A DNA stretch of 43,840 nucleotides, from contig NZ_JADYTF010000016.1 in the NCBI RefSeq assembly GCF_021530995.1, positions 1 through 43,840 on the forward strand. The letters are read 5' to 3'. The notes below the pieces were generated by a model. It was given only the letters and a program-made list of their open reading frames with translations, was not told the origin of the DNA and made no database searches. Positions within the stretch are counted from its first letter, which is position 1; each line of letters starts with the position of its first letter. Shown here piece after piece: positions 25,344 through 34,800 of this stretch. Position numbers and translations under genes: made by a program. Source of the stretch: Bacteroides caecigallinarum. GTDB lineage: Bacteria > Bacteroidota > Bacteroidia > Bacteroidales > Bacteroidaceae.

Positions 25344-26003
25344 ATGAATTGGTTAGAGCAAGTTACTATACTGGATTTATTAGTTAAGGGTTTTATCATC
25401 GGAATAGTGGTTTCTGCGCCGCTTGGACCCGTTGGCGTGCTTTGTATTCAGCGGACACTGAATAAGGGACGTTGGTTCGGTTTTGTAACCGGTCTTGGAG
25501 CTGCTTTGAGCGATATAATATATTCACTCATTACCGGTTACGGTATGAGCTTTATGGATGAGCTTATCATCAAACACCAGACTTTTCTTCAGATAGTAGG
25601 TAGTATAATGCTTCTGGCTTTCGGTATATATACATTCCGTAGTAATCCGGTTAAAGCGTTGCGTCCGGTGTCCGGCAAACGCGGTTCATACCTTCATAAT
25701 TTCATTACGGCATTTTTTGTCACTCTGTCCAATCCTCTGATTATCTTTCTTTTTGTAGGTCTTTTCGCCCGATTTTCTTTTGTCATGCCGGGAAGTCCTG
25801 TAGGTTTTCAGTTGGTTGGATATCTTGCCATTATTTTAGGTGCCCTGACATGGTGGTTCAGTATCACATATTTTGTCAATAAAGTTCGCAATCATTTCAA
25901 TGTCCGTGGCATTTGGGTGCTTAACCGTGTCATAGGCATTATAGTCATAGTGGCATCAATCATTGGTTTATTACTTGCGTTATTAGGAAATTCAATATAT
26001 TGA
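25344..26003 (+). CDS. LysE/RhtB-family amino acid exporter-like membrane protein
   Basis: The protein has 219 residues and about six hydrophobic segments. The N-terminal 'LVKGFIIGIVVSAPLGPVGVLCIQRTLNKGR' region (read in parts) contains the PxGPxG/APLGPVG element typical of LysE-type exporters, followed by 'GFVTGLGAALSDIIYSLI' and 'FFVTLSNPLIIFLFVGLFA'. Family members export amino acids or related small molecules from the cytoplasm; the substrate here is unknown. It is the first gene of a tight run: DUF4924 begins 1 bp after its stop. A weak -7-like CATCTTTG at 25332-25339 leaves almost no leader, so its promoter is uncertain. Confidence 0.85.
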   Translation: MNWLEQVTILDLLVKGFIIGIVVSAPLGPVGVLCIQRTLNKGRWFGFVTGLGAALSDIIYSLITGYGMSFMDELIIKHQTFLQIVGSIMLLAFGIYTFRSNPVKALRPVSGKRGSYLHNFITAFFVTLSNPLIIFLFVGLFARFSFVMPGSPVGFQLVGYLAIILGALTWWFSITYFVNKVRNHFNVRGIWVLNRVIGIIVIVASIIGLLLALLGNSIY

Positions 26004-26004
26004 T

Positions 26005-26547
26005 ATGTATATTTCTCAACAGTTAAAACAGCAGAATATTGCTGAGTATCTGCTTTATATGTGGCAGATAGAAGATTTGCTTCGTGCGTATCATTTTGAC
26101 TTGGACAGGATAAAAAAGGATATAGTTGACCCGTATCCTGTTACGGATGAACAGAAAGCAACACTGTTCCAATGGTATAAGGACCTTGCAAACATGATGC
26201 ACGACGAGGGTGTTATGGAGAAAGGACATGTACAGATAAACAAGAATATAATAGTCTGGCTTACAGATCTTCATCTGCAGCTGCTCCGTTCTCCAAAATA
26301 TCCGTATTATAGTGCCGCGTATTATAAGGCTCTTCCTTTTATAGTTGAACTCAGGGCAAAAGGTGCGGATAAGGATGTTCCGGAGCTGGAAACATGTTTT
26401 GATGCCATGTACGGCGTACTTATGCTGAAACTTCAGAAAAAGGAGATAAGCGAGGAAACACAGAAGGCCATTAAGGTGATAAGCGACCTTCTGGCCATTC
26501 TTGCCGACTATTATATAAAAGATAAGAAAGGAGAATTGGAGTTATGA
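26005..26547 (+). CDS. DUF4924 family protein
   Basis: The protein has 180 residues, soluble, mainly helical and without a signal peptide. The opening 'MYISQQLKQQNIAEYLLYMW' and 'QIEDLLRAYHFDLDRI' match my recollection of the DUF4924 family, found in Bacteroidetes and without known function. Charged residues are frequent in the C-terminal half ('KLQKKEISEETQKAIKVI'). It starts 1 bp after the LysE-like gene and its stop overlaps the rfbD start by 4 bp (ATGA), so it is translationally coupled to both. This conserved tight position between an exporter and a sugar-nucleotide gene gives no clear clue to its job. Confidence 0.75.
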   Translation: MYISQQLKQQNIAEYLLYMWQIEDLLRAYHFDLDRIKKDIVDPYPVTDEQKATLFQWYKDLANMMHDEGVMEKGHVQINKNIIVWLTDLHLQLLRSPKYPYYSAAYYKALPFIVELRAKGADKDVPELETCFDAMYGVLMLKLQKKEISEETQKAIKVISDLLAILADYYIKDKKGELEL

Positions 26548-27401
26548 AAAATATACTCGTGACAGGAGCCAACGGTCAGCTTGGTAATGAAATGCGTATT
26601 TTGTCGGAGTCATATCCGCAGTACAGATACTTATTTACTGATGTGGCAGAACTTGATATCTGCAATGAAAAGGCTGTCATGGATTTTGTAATGTCCAACG
26701 ATATAGATATCATTGTAAATTGTGCGGCATATACAGCAGTCGATAAGGCAGAAGATAATGTTGAACTTTGCAAGATGCTTAACCAGCAGGCTCCTGGCTT
26801 CCTGGCGAAGGCTGCTAAAGCAAGAAACGGATACTTGATTCAGGTATCGACAGATTATGTATTCGATGGGACCGCACATATCCCATACCGTGAAGATGCT
26901 GAAACATGTCCTAATTCGGTATATGGTGTGACAAAATTAGGAGGAGAGCTGGAAGCATTCAAGTATTGTCCTGAAACAATGGTGATAAGAACGGCATGGC
27001 TGTATTCCTCTTTCGGCAATAATTTCGTAAAGACAATGATGCGTCTGGGAAGAGAAAGAGATACCTTGGGCGTGATATTCGATCAGATAGGAACTCCTAC
27101 ATACGCACGCGACCTTGCGGTGGCAATATTCGCTGCCATAAACAAGGGAATCGTTCCGGGAGTATATCATTTCAGCAACGAAGGCGTATGCTCATGGTAC
27201 GATTTTACCAAAGCTATCCATGCCATTGCAGGCATTCAGGGATGCAATGTGAGACCTCTGCATACAGAGGATTATCCTACAAAGGCTACTCGTCCTCATT
27301 ATTCAGTGCTTGATAAGACTAAGATAAAGGAGACCTACGGAATAGAGATACCATACTGGATGGACAGCCTTAAGGAGTGTATGGAGATATTGATGAAATA
27401 A
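26544..27401 (+). CDS. rfbD: dTDP-4-dehydrorhamnose reductase
   Basis: This is the last step of dTDP-L-rhamnose synthesis: it reduces dTDP-4-keto-L-rhamnose with NAD(P)H. The protein has 285 residues. The dinucleotide-binding motif is TGANGQLG (Gly8 to Gly14), followed by 'NCAAYTAVDKAED', and the catalytic pair is Tyr127 and Lys131 in 'YGVTKLGGE'. The segment 'STDYVFDGTAHIPYRE' is diagnostic of the RmlD group. Other rhamnose genes (rfbA, rfbB, rfbC) are not in the window. It overlaps the DUF4924 gene and is followed by prfC after 18 bp, so it belongs to that operon. Confidence 0.95.
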   Translation: MKNILVTGANGQLGNEMRILSESYPQYRYLFTDVAELDICNEKAVMDFVMSNDIDIIVNCAAYTAVDKAEDNVELCKMLNQQAPGFLAKAAKARNGYLIQVSTDYVFDGTAHIPYREDAETCPNSVYGVTKLGGELEAFKYCPETMVIRTAWLYSSFGNNFVKTMMRLGRERDTLGVIFDQIGTPTYARDLAVAIFAAINKGIVPGVYHFSNEGVCSWYDFTKAIHAIAGIQGCNVRPLHTEDYPTKATRPHYSVLDKTKIKETYGIEIPYWMDSLKECMEILMK

Positions 27402-27419
27402 AAAAATAAAATAAAATAT

Positions 27420-28988
27420 ATGAATCAGGAAATAGAAAGAAGACGTACGTTTGCCATTATCGCCCATCCTGATGCCGGAAAGACATCGTTGACAGAAAAA
27501 CTGTTGCTTTTCGGAGGTCAGATTCAGGTGGCCGGTGCGGTAAAATCAAACAAAATCAAGAAAACAGCGACATCCGACTGGATGGACATCGAAAAGCAGC
27601 GTGGTATTTCCGTTACCACATCCGTGATGGAGTTCGACTATAACGACTATAAGGTCAATATCCTTGATACTCCAGGTCACCAGGACTTTGCCGAAGACAC
27701 TTACCGTACACTTACTGCTGTGGATAGTGTAATCATCGTTGTCGATGGTGCGAAAGGTGTGGAAACACAGACAAGAAAACTGATGGAAGTGTGCCGTATG
27801 CGTAACACTCCGGTTATCATCTTTGTCAATAAGATGGACCGCGAAGCCAAGGACCCGTTCGATTTGCTTGACGAGCTTGAAGAAGAACTTGTTATTCAGG
27901 TACGTCCTCTTACATGGCCTATCGAGAGTGGACCACGTTTCCGCGGTGTATATAATATATATGAACAGAAACTGAATCTTTTCCAGCCTTCTAAGCAGGT
28001 TGTCACAGAAAAGGTAGAGGTAGATATCAATACAGAGGAACTGGACAATCATATAGGTCATGATCTTGCAGACAAACTCCGTGGCGAGCTTGAACTGATT
28101 GATGGAGTATATCCTGAATTCAATGTAGAAGAATATCTTAAAGGTGATGTAGCTCCTGTGTTCTTCGGTTCTGCACTCAACAACTTCGGTGTTCAGGAAT
28201 TGCTCGACTGCTTCGTAGAGATTGCTCCTAGTCCTCGTCCTGTTACAGCTGTAGAACGTACTGTAAATCCGGATGAGCCTAAGTTTACAGGATTTATTTT
28301 CAAGATAACGGCCAATATCGACCCTAACCACCGTTCTTGTGTGGCATTCTGTAAGGTATGTTCAGGCAAGTTCACCCGTAACACCCCTTATCTGCATGTA
28401 CGTCACAACAAGACAATGCGTTTCTCTTCGCCTACACAGTTCATGGCACAGCGTAAGACTACAGTGGATGAGGCTTGGGCAGGAGATATCATCGGTTTGC
28501 CGGACAACGGAACATTCAAGATTGGTGACACACTGACTGAAGGTGAAAACCTTCACTTCAAAGGTCTTCCAAGCTTCTCGCCTGAGATGTTCAAGTATAT
28601 CGAGAATGCCGACCCGATGAAGACAAAACAGCTCAACAAGGGTATCGACCAGCTTATGGACGAAGGTGTGGCACAGCTTTTTGTCAACCAGTTCAATGGC
28701 CGCAAGATTATCGGTACTGTAGGTCAGTTGCAGTTTGAAGTAATCCAGTACCGTCTGGAAAATGAATATAATGCTAAGTGTCGTTGGGAGCCTGTAAGTC
28801 TTTACAAGGCATGCTGGATAGAAAGTGACGATCCTGAAGAACTTGAAGCATTCAAGAAACGTAAATACCAGTATATGGCTAAGGACCGCGAGGGAAGAGA
28901 CGTGTTCCTGGCAGACAGTGGATATGTACTGCAGATGGCACAGATGGATTTCAAACACATCAAGTTCCACTTTACTTCTGAATTCTGA
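27420..28988 (+). CDS. prfC: Peptide chain release factor 3
   Basis: It is a translational GTPase that removes RF1 and RF2 from the ribosome after peptide release. The protein has 522 residues, the usual length. Its GTP-binding boxes are AHPDAGKT (residues 15-22), '[20 protein letters not shown]' (switch I), '[16 protein letters not shown]' and NKMDRE. The RF3-specific '[15 protein letters not shown]' and the C-terminal '[19 protein letters not shown]' region support RF3 over EF-G or LepA. It is the last gene of the LysE-DUF4924-rfbD-prfC run and is followed by a strong terminator. Confidence 0.97.
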   Translation: MNQEIERRRTFAIIAHPDAGKTSLTEKLLLFGGQIQVAGAVKSNKIKKTATSDWMDIEKQRGISVTTSVMEFDYNDYKVNILDTPGHQDFAEDTYRTLTAVDSVIIVVDGAKGVETQTRKLMEVCRMRNTPVIIFVNKMDREAKDPFDLLDELEEELVIQVRPLTWPIESGPRFRGVYNIYEQKLNLFQPSKQVVTEKVEVDINTEELDNHIGHDLADKLRGELELIDGVYPEFNVEEYLKGDVAPVFFGSALNNFGVQELLDCFVEIAPSPRPVTAVERTVNPDEPKFTGFIFKITANIDPNHRSCVAFCKVCSGKFTRNTPYLHVRHNKTMRFSSPTQFMAQRKTTVDEAWAGDIIGLPDNGTFKIGDTLTEGENLHFKGLPSFSPEMFKYIENADPMKTKQLNKGIDQLMDEGVAQLFVNQFNGRKIIGTVGQLQFEVIQYRLENEYNAKCRWEPVSLYKACWIESDDPEELEAFKKRKYQYMAKDREGRDVFLADSGYVLQMAQMDFKHIKFHFTSEF

Positions 28989-29002
28989 TTAAAATTTTAA
29001 TA

Positions 29003-29037
29003 TAAAAAAAGCCGCTTTTGAAGCGGCTTTTTTTATA
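29003..29037 (+). terminator. Terminator of the rfbD-prfC operon
   Basis: A nearly perfect hairpin AAAAGCCGCTT-TTG-AAGCGGCTTTT is extended by A and T runs on both sides. It lies 14 bp after the prfC stop codon. Confidence 0.9.
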
Positions 29038-29262
29038 TCCGTTCTTGTGAGTAATTTTTACCCATAAACAATCCCATTCCACAATATTGTGTGTAAAATT
29101 ATCCAGATATATTTATCCATTTCCAATGCTTTAAATTTCCTGTTTGGCTTTAAGTGATTGAATATTAGCTTTTTAATATGATTGTGTGAGCCTTTGGCAT
29201 GCACTTTGCATTTAATTCTACGAAGGCAAAATTAATTGTTTAACGTTTAAAACTATTGAATT

Positions 29263-29571
29263 ATGAAAAGAGTATTTTTTGCATTAGCATTGGTAATGGG
29301 ATTAGGAACAACAGTTGCATTCGCTTCAAATCTTTCATCAACTGAAGTTACAACAGTAACAAATGTAAACGATTTTACACCTGTTGAAGTTAAAGACTTG
29401 CCTAAAGCAGTTCAGGATGTTTTGGCAAATAGTTACAAGGACTTTACTATTAAAGCCGCTGCAGTTGAAACAGCTGAAGACGGAACTTCTGTTTATCAGA
29501 TAACACTGGTTAATGCCGAAGGTGAAGAATCAGTAGTGTTGTTCAATGAAAAAGGTGAAGTTGTGAAATAA
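29263..29571 (+). CDS. Small exported PepSY-like (DUF2874-type) protein
   Basis: The protein has 102 residues. A signal peptide (MKRVFFALALVMGLGTTVAFA) leaves a mature protein of about 81 residues. The mature part has 'VEVKDLPKAVQDVLANSY', then 'FTIKAAAVETAEDGTSVY', 'QITLVNAEGEESVVLFNEKG', the layout of periplasmic PepSY-like proteins in Bacteroidetes, where a short helix is followed by a beta-sheet. The family role is not established. The gene stands alone, 274 bp after prfC, with a long AT-rich leader; a -7-like GCACTTTG lies near 29202. It ends before a large terminator. High expression is suggested by the strong terminator, but this is inference. Confidence 0.8.
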   Translation: MKRVFFALALVMGLGTTVAFASNLSSTEVTTVTNVNDFTPVEVKDLPKAVQDVLANSYKDFTIKAAAVETAEDGTSVYQITLVNAEGEESVVLFNEKGEVVK

Positions 29572-29604
29572 CTTTGATTGAGTTATAAATCATTTAGGAA
29601 ACCT

Positions 29605-29678
29605 TTTAAAAAAACGTGGGCAAATTCATATTAAAATGTGGGCAAATTTTAATCAAGGTTTGCCCACGTTTTTTTTAA
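29605..29678 (+). terminator. Terminator with a duplicated 5' arm
   Basis: A 20-bp arm near 29605-29624 (core ACGTGGGCAAA) pairs with 29658-29678 (TTTGCCCACGT followed by a T-run). A second copy of the same arm (TGTGGGCAAATTTT, 29637-29650) lies in the loop and could pair with the right arm instead. Either fold is a good terminator; their competition is described under findings. Confidence 0.85.
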
Positions 29679-29731
29679 ATGTTAGTACATCTTATTTTAG
29701 GCTTGCGAATGCCTTTATTTATACCTCTCTC

Positions 29732-29762
29732 ATTGCAGTGTCGGATTTTATAGCTAACTTTG
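29732..29762 (+). promoter_or_regulatory. Promoter of the SMC operon
   Basis: TAACTTTG (29755-29762) is a perfect -7 element, and ATTG (29732-29735) lies exactly 19 bp upstream as a -33 element. Transcription would start near 29768, giving a leader of about 23 nt before the ATG at 29791. Confidence 0.75.
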
Positions 29763-29790
29763 TATGATAACTTATTTCGAATAAAAAAAT

Positions 29791-31251
29791 ATGTCCGAAA
29801 CCCAGCTATTGTCCGATATATTGAACGATTCCCCATGCGCGGAACTTTTGCGTTTGCGAAACAGGGAGATTATTGTATTGTTTCTGTATGAAACATTTTA
29901 TAAGCACAGAGAGCCTGTGGCATATGATTCACTGAAAATGCGACTTTCAGATTATCTTTCTTCCATTAATCTGGAGAAGGATGAGGAGAACGATATAAAT
30001 GTGTTCGACTCATACGACGAGAAGGCGTACAAGTATATACAGAAATGGACGGACAAAGGTTTTCTCCGCAATTATCAGGAAGAAAGCGGCGAGGTGTTCT
30101 ACGAGCTTTCGTCATATTCCAGCAAGGTGATAGACTGGCTTCTCAGTCTGAAGAAGGATGAGTTCGTGGGAACAGAGTCGAAGTTTATGAACCTTTACGG
30201 ACAGATAAAGGAACTTGTTGAGTTTACCAACGAGGACCCTGAAGAACGTATCCGAATGCTTGAGCAGAAAAAGTTGGAGATAGAACATCAGATCCAGAGC
30301 CTTAGAGCAGGCGAGTCGGCAATGGTCTATGAAGACTATCAGGTACTTCCACGTTTCCGAGACATTACCCGTACGGCAAAGGAACTTCTTTCCGATTTCA
30401 AGGAAGTGGAAGATAATTTCAAGTCCATTACAAAATCCATATATCAGAAACACGCCGAGGGAGACGTTTCGAAAGGTGATATTCTTGGATATACGTTCGA
30501 TGCACTTGACAAGCTTCAGCAGAGTTCGCAGGGAAAAAGTTTCTATGCTTTTTGGGATTTCCTTATGACACCATCCATGCAGGACGCATGGGATAATATG
30601 GTTGACGATTTGTATCATTCCATCGATCCGTCGCAGATCCGTCAGGAAGATATGTTCCTGAAGAACATGAAGCAGTATCTCTATAACAGCGGAAAGAAAG
30701 TATATCAGGCCAACGACAAGATGGCTGAGAAGCTGAGCCGTATAATCTGCGAGAATAATAACTCTCAGTCTGCAGCATCGAAGCGTGTCATTCAGGATAT
30801 TCAGTCGGTACTACTTCAGTTGGCAAGCCGGAACATCAAGCCTGATGTTTCGCTCGAACTGGAGACTATGCCGGAAATATCCATGCCGATAGAGAGAAAG
30901 CTCACACTTGAAAAGACTGACGATGTGGACTACAGCAATGTGATAGAAATAGCAAGTGCGGATATTTCCGAGGCAGAACATGCCGATAAGCTGTTTGTAA
31001 GTCATGGTGTTGACCGCGCTATATTGAAACAGAGAATACACGATTCGTTGAAGCGACGCAAGCAGGTCTCTCTGTCCGACGTGGTAGAGGAGAGCGGAGG
31101 TCTGGAGAAAGGACTGGCAGAACTGTTCGGATATATCAGTGTGATACGCGGATTCAGGCATACCATCAATGCAGAACGCACACAGACCATACCGTTTAAC
31201 AGTGAACTGAAGAAATCAATAGTAATACCGGAAATTATTATCTTAAAATGA
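29791..31251 (+). CDS. SMC-complex kleisin subunit, DUF3375 family (JetA/MksF-like)
   Basis: The protein has 486 residues, soluble, without a signal peptide. The N-terminal part (about 1-130) is a winged-helix-like region including 'LRLRNREIIVLFLYETFYKH' and 'YIQKWTDKGFLRNYQEESGE'; the middle (about 150-330) is helical with coiled-coil character ('RIRMLEQKKLEIEHQIQSL', 'RDITRTAKELLSDFKEVEDN'), and the C-terminal part is another winged helix. This matches DUF3375, the kleisin of Wadjet (JetA) and of Mks condensins (MksF). It should bridge the SMC heads and bind the DUF4194 protein. Its stop overlaps the next start (ATGA). The clear promoter 30 bp upstream makes it the operon leader. Confidence 0.88.
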   Translation: MSETQLLSDILNDSPCAELLRLRNREIIVLFLYETFYKHREPVAYDSLKMRLSDYLSSINLEKDEENDINVFDSYDEKAYKYIQKWTDKGFLRNYQEESGEVFYELSSYSSKVIDWLLSLKKDEFVGTESKFMNLYGQIKELVEFTNEDPEERIRMLEQKKLEIEHQIQSLRAGESAMVYEDYQVLPRFRDITRTAKELLSDFKEVEDNFKSITKSIYQKHAEGDVSKGDILGYTFDALDKLQQSSQGKSFYAFWDFLMTPSMQDAWDNMVDDLYHSIDPSQIRQEDMFLKNMKQYLYNSGKKVYQANDKMAEKLSRIICENNNSQSAASKRVIQDIQSVLLQLASRNIKPDVSLELETMPEISMPIERKLTLEKTDDVDYSNVIEIASADISEAEHADKLFVSHGVDRAILKQRIHDSLKRRKQVSLSDVVEESGGLEKGLAELFGYISVIRGFRHTINAERTQTIPFNSELKKSIVIPEIIILK

Positions 31252-31826
31252 ATATAGATTCTATAATAGCACCTTACGGACGTACTGTGGTGCGTCTGCT
31301 TAAAGGTCCCGTTGAGGCTACAGATACTAACGCGTGGGAGGATATCCTTAATTATCAGTCGGAGATAAACAAGTATCTCATGAATATAGGTATAGAGCTG
31401 ATAGTGAAGCGCGATGAAGGTTTTGCATATATCAAACAGATAGTGGATGATGAGGACAGGACCACAGGACTTATTCCTCGCCAGCAGCTTGGTTTCGAAA
31501 TATCGGTGATTCTGATAATCTTAAGACAGATGCTTGAGGAGTTCGACAGCAATATGGACGAGCTGTATGCTACAGAGCGTTTTGTCAGTGCCGACGAGTT
31601 GAAGGAGCGAATAGAGATATTCCTTCCTGAGCGTTTCAACAGAGTGAAGTTACTCAGCGAGATAGACACATATATCAACCGTATAGTGTCGCTGGGATAT
31701 CTGAAACTGATAAAGCGAGACAATGTGAATACATACCAGATTCACAGAATAATTAAAGAGAAAGTAACATTGGACAAACTACAAGAATTTAAGGATAAAC
31801 TGCAAGAATATGTTGAGTCTGTTTAG
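31248..31826 (+). CDS. SMC-complex KITE subunit, DUF4194 family (JetB/MksE-like)
   Basis: The protein has 192 residues. It is a small winged-helix protein of the KITE class, recognised from 'GLIPRQQLGFEISVILIILR', 'ADELKERIEIFLPERFNRVK' and 'IDTYINRIVSLGYLKLIKRD', typical of DUF4194 (JetB, MksE). These dimers bind the kleisin and DNA beside the SMC heads. It overlaps the DUF3375 gene by 4 bp and the SMC gene by 17 bp, so the three subunits are translationally coupled and probably made in fixed ratio. The C-terminal tail ('DKLQEFKDKLQEYVESV') is a helix. Confidence 0.85.
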   Translation: MNIDSIIAPYGRTVVRLLKGPVEATDTNAWEDILNYQSEINKYLMNIGIELIVKRDEGFAYIKQIVDDEDRTTGLIPRQQLGFEISVILIILRQMLEEFDSNMDELYATERFVSADELKERIEIFLPERFNRVKLLSEIDTYINRIVSLGYLKLIKRDNVNTYQIHRIIKEKVTLDKLQEFKDKLQEYVESV

Positions 31827-34800
31827 TACCGGTTCCGATACGTCGGGATTTCGTCTGAAATACATGGAGATATATAACTGGGGTACATTCCACGAAAGGA
31901 TTTTCCGTATGGAGCCCCAGGGAAACAATGCCCTGCTTACGGGAGCAAACGCTTCGGGAAAGAGTACCATAATAGATGCTCTACTCACTCTGATGGTACC
32001 TGCCAAGAAGGACAGGTTCTATAACCAGTCGTCGGGAGTGGAGAAGAAAGGTAACCGAACAGAGGAGACATACGTTCTGGGTAATTACGGAAACATACAG
32101 CGCGATGGCGAAAGCGGTGCCAGCACACAGTCATTGCGCGATCATTCTGCATACTCTGTGCTTCTTGCCACTTTTACCAATACCGATACTCGTGTGGTTA
32201 CTGTGTTTCAGGTACGTTGGTTTTCGGGCGGAGAGTTAAGACGTACCTTCGGTCTGGCTCATTGCGAACTGGATATAAAGACTGACTTCCAACCGTTCGA
32301 CGGAAAGGGTATGTGGCGCCGGCGTCTGGAAAGCTCTCATAAAGGAAACCGAACTATGGTGGAATTCTTTGAAGGTCCTGTAGGCTATGCCGACCGCATC
32401 ACACAGCTTTTCGGTATGCGTTCCGTCAAGGCTCTTTCACTGTTCAATCAGATTGTGGGTGTGAAGGTGCTCGATGACCTGGATGACTTTATCCGTACCA
32501 ATATGCTTGAAGAGCAGAACGCAGAGTCGCAGTACATAATGCTCAAAGACAGTTTCAAGACTCTGATGGAGGCAAAGACCAATATCGAAAAGGCAGGAAA
32601 GCAGATAGAGTTGCTTACACCTATATCAGAATATGCAGACGAGATAAAAGAATATGCCCAGAAAATCAAACAGCTTTCCATGGACAGGGAAAGCATTGAT
32701 TACTGGTTTGCACGCAAGACTATCGAACTGGGTAAAGAACGTGTGGATTCTTTGGAACAGGAGCAGGAACGTCTTGAAAAAGAGGAAAAGAAACTCCGTG
32801 ACGACGAGGACAGAATGCGTCAGGACGAACGTTCCATAGCCCTTGCCATAGAGAATGATGAGGTTGGCAGGAAGATAAAGGAAATGGAGCAGGAGATCAA
32901 GCGCCTGGAGGAACTCCGTGACGAGCGCGTGTCTCGTATGGATGAATATAACTCGGTGGCATCTGTGTTGTCGCTCACTACTGACCCCGACAAGGATACT
33001 TTCATAAGTCAGCGTGACTCAGTAGCCGGACGTCTGGAGGGCATGAATGCCGGTATAGAGCAGAAAATCAGAGAGACTATAACTTTCGAAAACGAAAGAA
33101 AAGATATTGGTCAGAGAATAGATGAGTATATCAAGACTATTGACTCTCTGAAGAAAAACAAGAACAATATTTCAGGACGTGAGTCGGAGATACGCGAAAT
33201 GATTCTTGAACATACCGGAGCCACAAAGGATGAGATACCTTTCATCGGTGAGCTGATAAGGGTAAATCCTGCGGAAATGGAGTGGGAGGGTGCCATAGAG
33301 AAAATCCTTCACAACTTTGCACTGCATCTGCTTGTGCCTGACCAGTATTATCATGAGGTAAATAAGTTTCTTAACTCTAACGACTTGAAGGGTAGGATTA
33401 CTTATTACCGCTATCGTACTTACAACTCGCTTGCAGGAATGGATACATTCACATCCGATGATGCCAGACTGCTAGACAAGATTGAAATACGTCCCGACTC
33501 TGAATATGAGGAGTGGATACGCGATACCATATTCCAGAAATACAATTATGCGTGCGTAGAAAATCTTGAAGAGTTCGAACGCTATCAGGAAAAGGCTGTT
33601 ACACGTGAGGGACTTATTAAGTTCTCGCACGACAGACATGAGAAGGACGACCGTCCTCAGGTAGTGAGCAAGGCAAATTATATCCTCGGATGGGATAATC
33701 AGGACAAGATAGCCCTGCTTCAACATGAGATAAAGGAACTTCAGGAGAAAGACATCGAGCTGATGGCCAAGCTGAATGATATAAATTCCGAGAAACAGAA
33801 ACTCCAGTATGACTACGACATGAGCAAGAAACTGGTGGATATGTTTAAGGACTTCGATGCCGTAAACTGGAAAGAATACGCCACACGTCTGCAGGAGAAA
33901 CTTTCCGACAAGGCTGAATTGGAAAAGAACAATAATACCATCCAGGCTCTGCAGAAACAGTTGGAACAGGTACGTCAGGCCATACGTAAGATTTCGCTGG
34001 AAGAGATACGCGACAAGGTGAGCCAGATTTCGGATATCAAATCCAAGATAAAGGAAACGAAACATGAGATGGAAGAATGTCAGAAGGCTATTTCATCAAT
34101 GCGTTCTATCCTTATTTCCGACTTTGAGCAGGCTTACGAAGAACTGAAGAACTGTACATACGAAGATCTTGATAAGGAATACAAGTCATTCATCAGCCGT
34201 AATGACCGCGAACGTAATAAACTGTTTAATAAGAAGCGTGAGGCGGAAGACAAGGCGAAGAACCATATCCGTGATTTCAAATATCCTTCGGAATATATCA
34301 CCGAGAAGTTCAAGGACTGGCGTTCGGACGTTAATGCCCTGCCTGATGCAGACCATATCGACCTTATAGACGAGTATCAGGAAATGTTGCGCCGTCTGCA
34401 GAAGGAAAACCTACCGAAATACGAAAAGCAGTTTGACAACTATCTGCAGAAAACACTTACAGACAAGGTGGGTGACTTCCGTATGTTCTTCATCAACTGG
34501 AAGAGTGCGATAGACGACAATATCCGTATGCTGAACGAATCACTCCATGGCATTGATTACCGCAAACAACCTGCTACTTACATTCAGCTGGTTATGCAGA
34601 CCAGGATAAATGAAGAGGTCAGAGAGTTCCGCCGTCTGATGGATGAGGCTATGCCTAATGTGCAGAAAATCAATTCTACGATAGACGGGCGTAAGATTCA
34701 TTTCCGCGACCATATCCAGCCATTCATGGAACGTCTGGAAAATGAGGACTGGAGAAACAGGGTGATGGATGTGCGTTCATGGTTCACTTATAAGGCTGAG

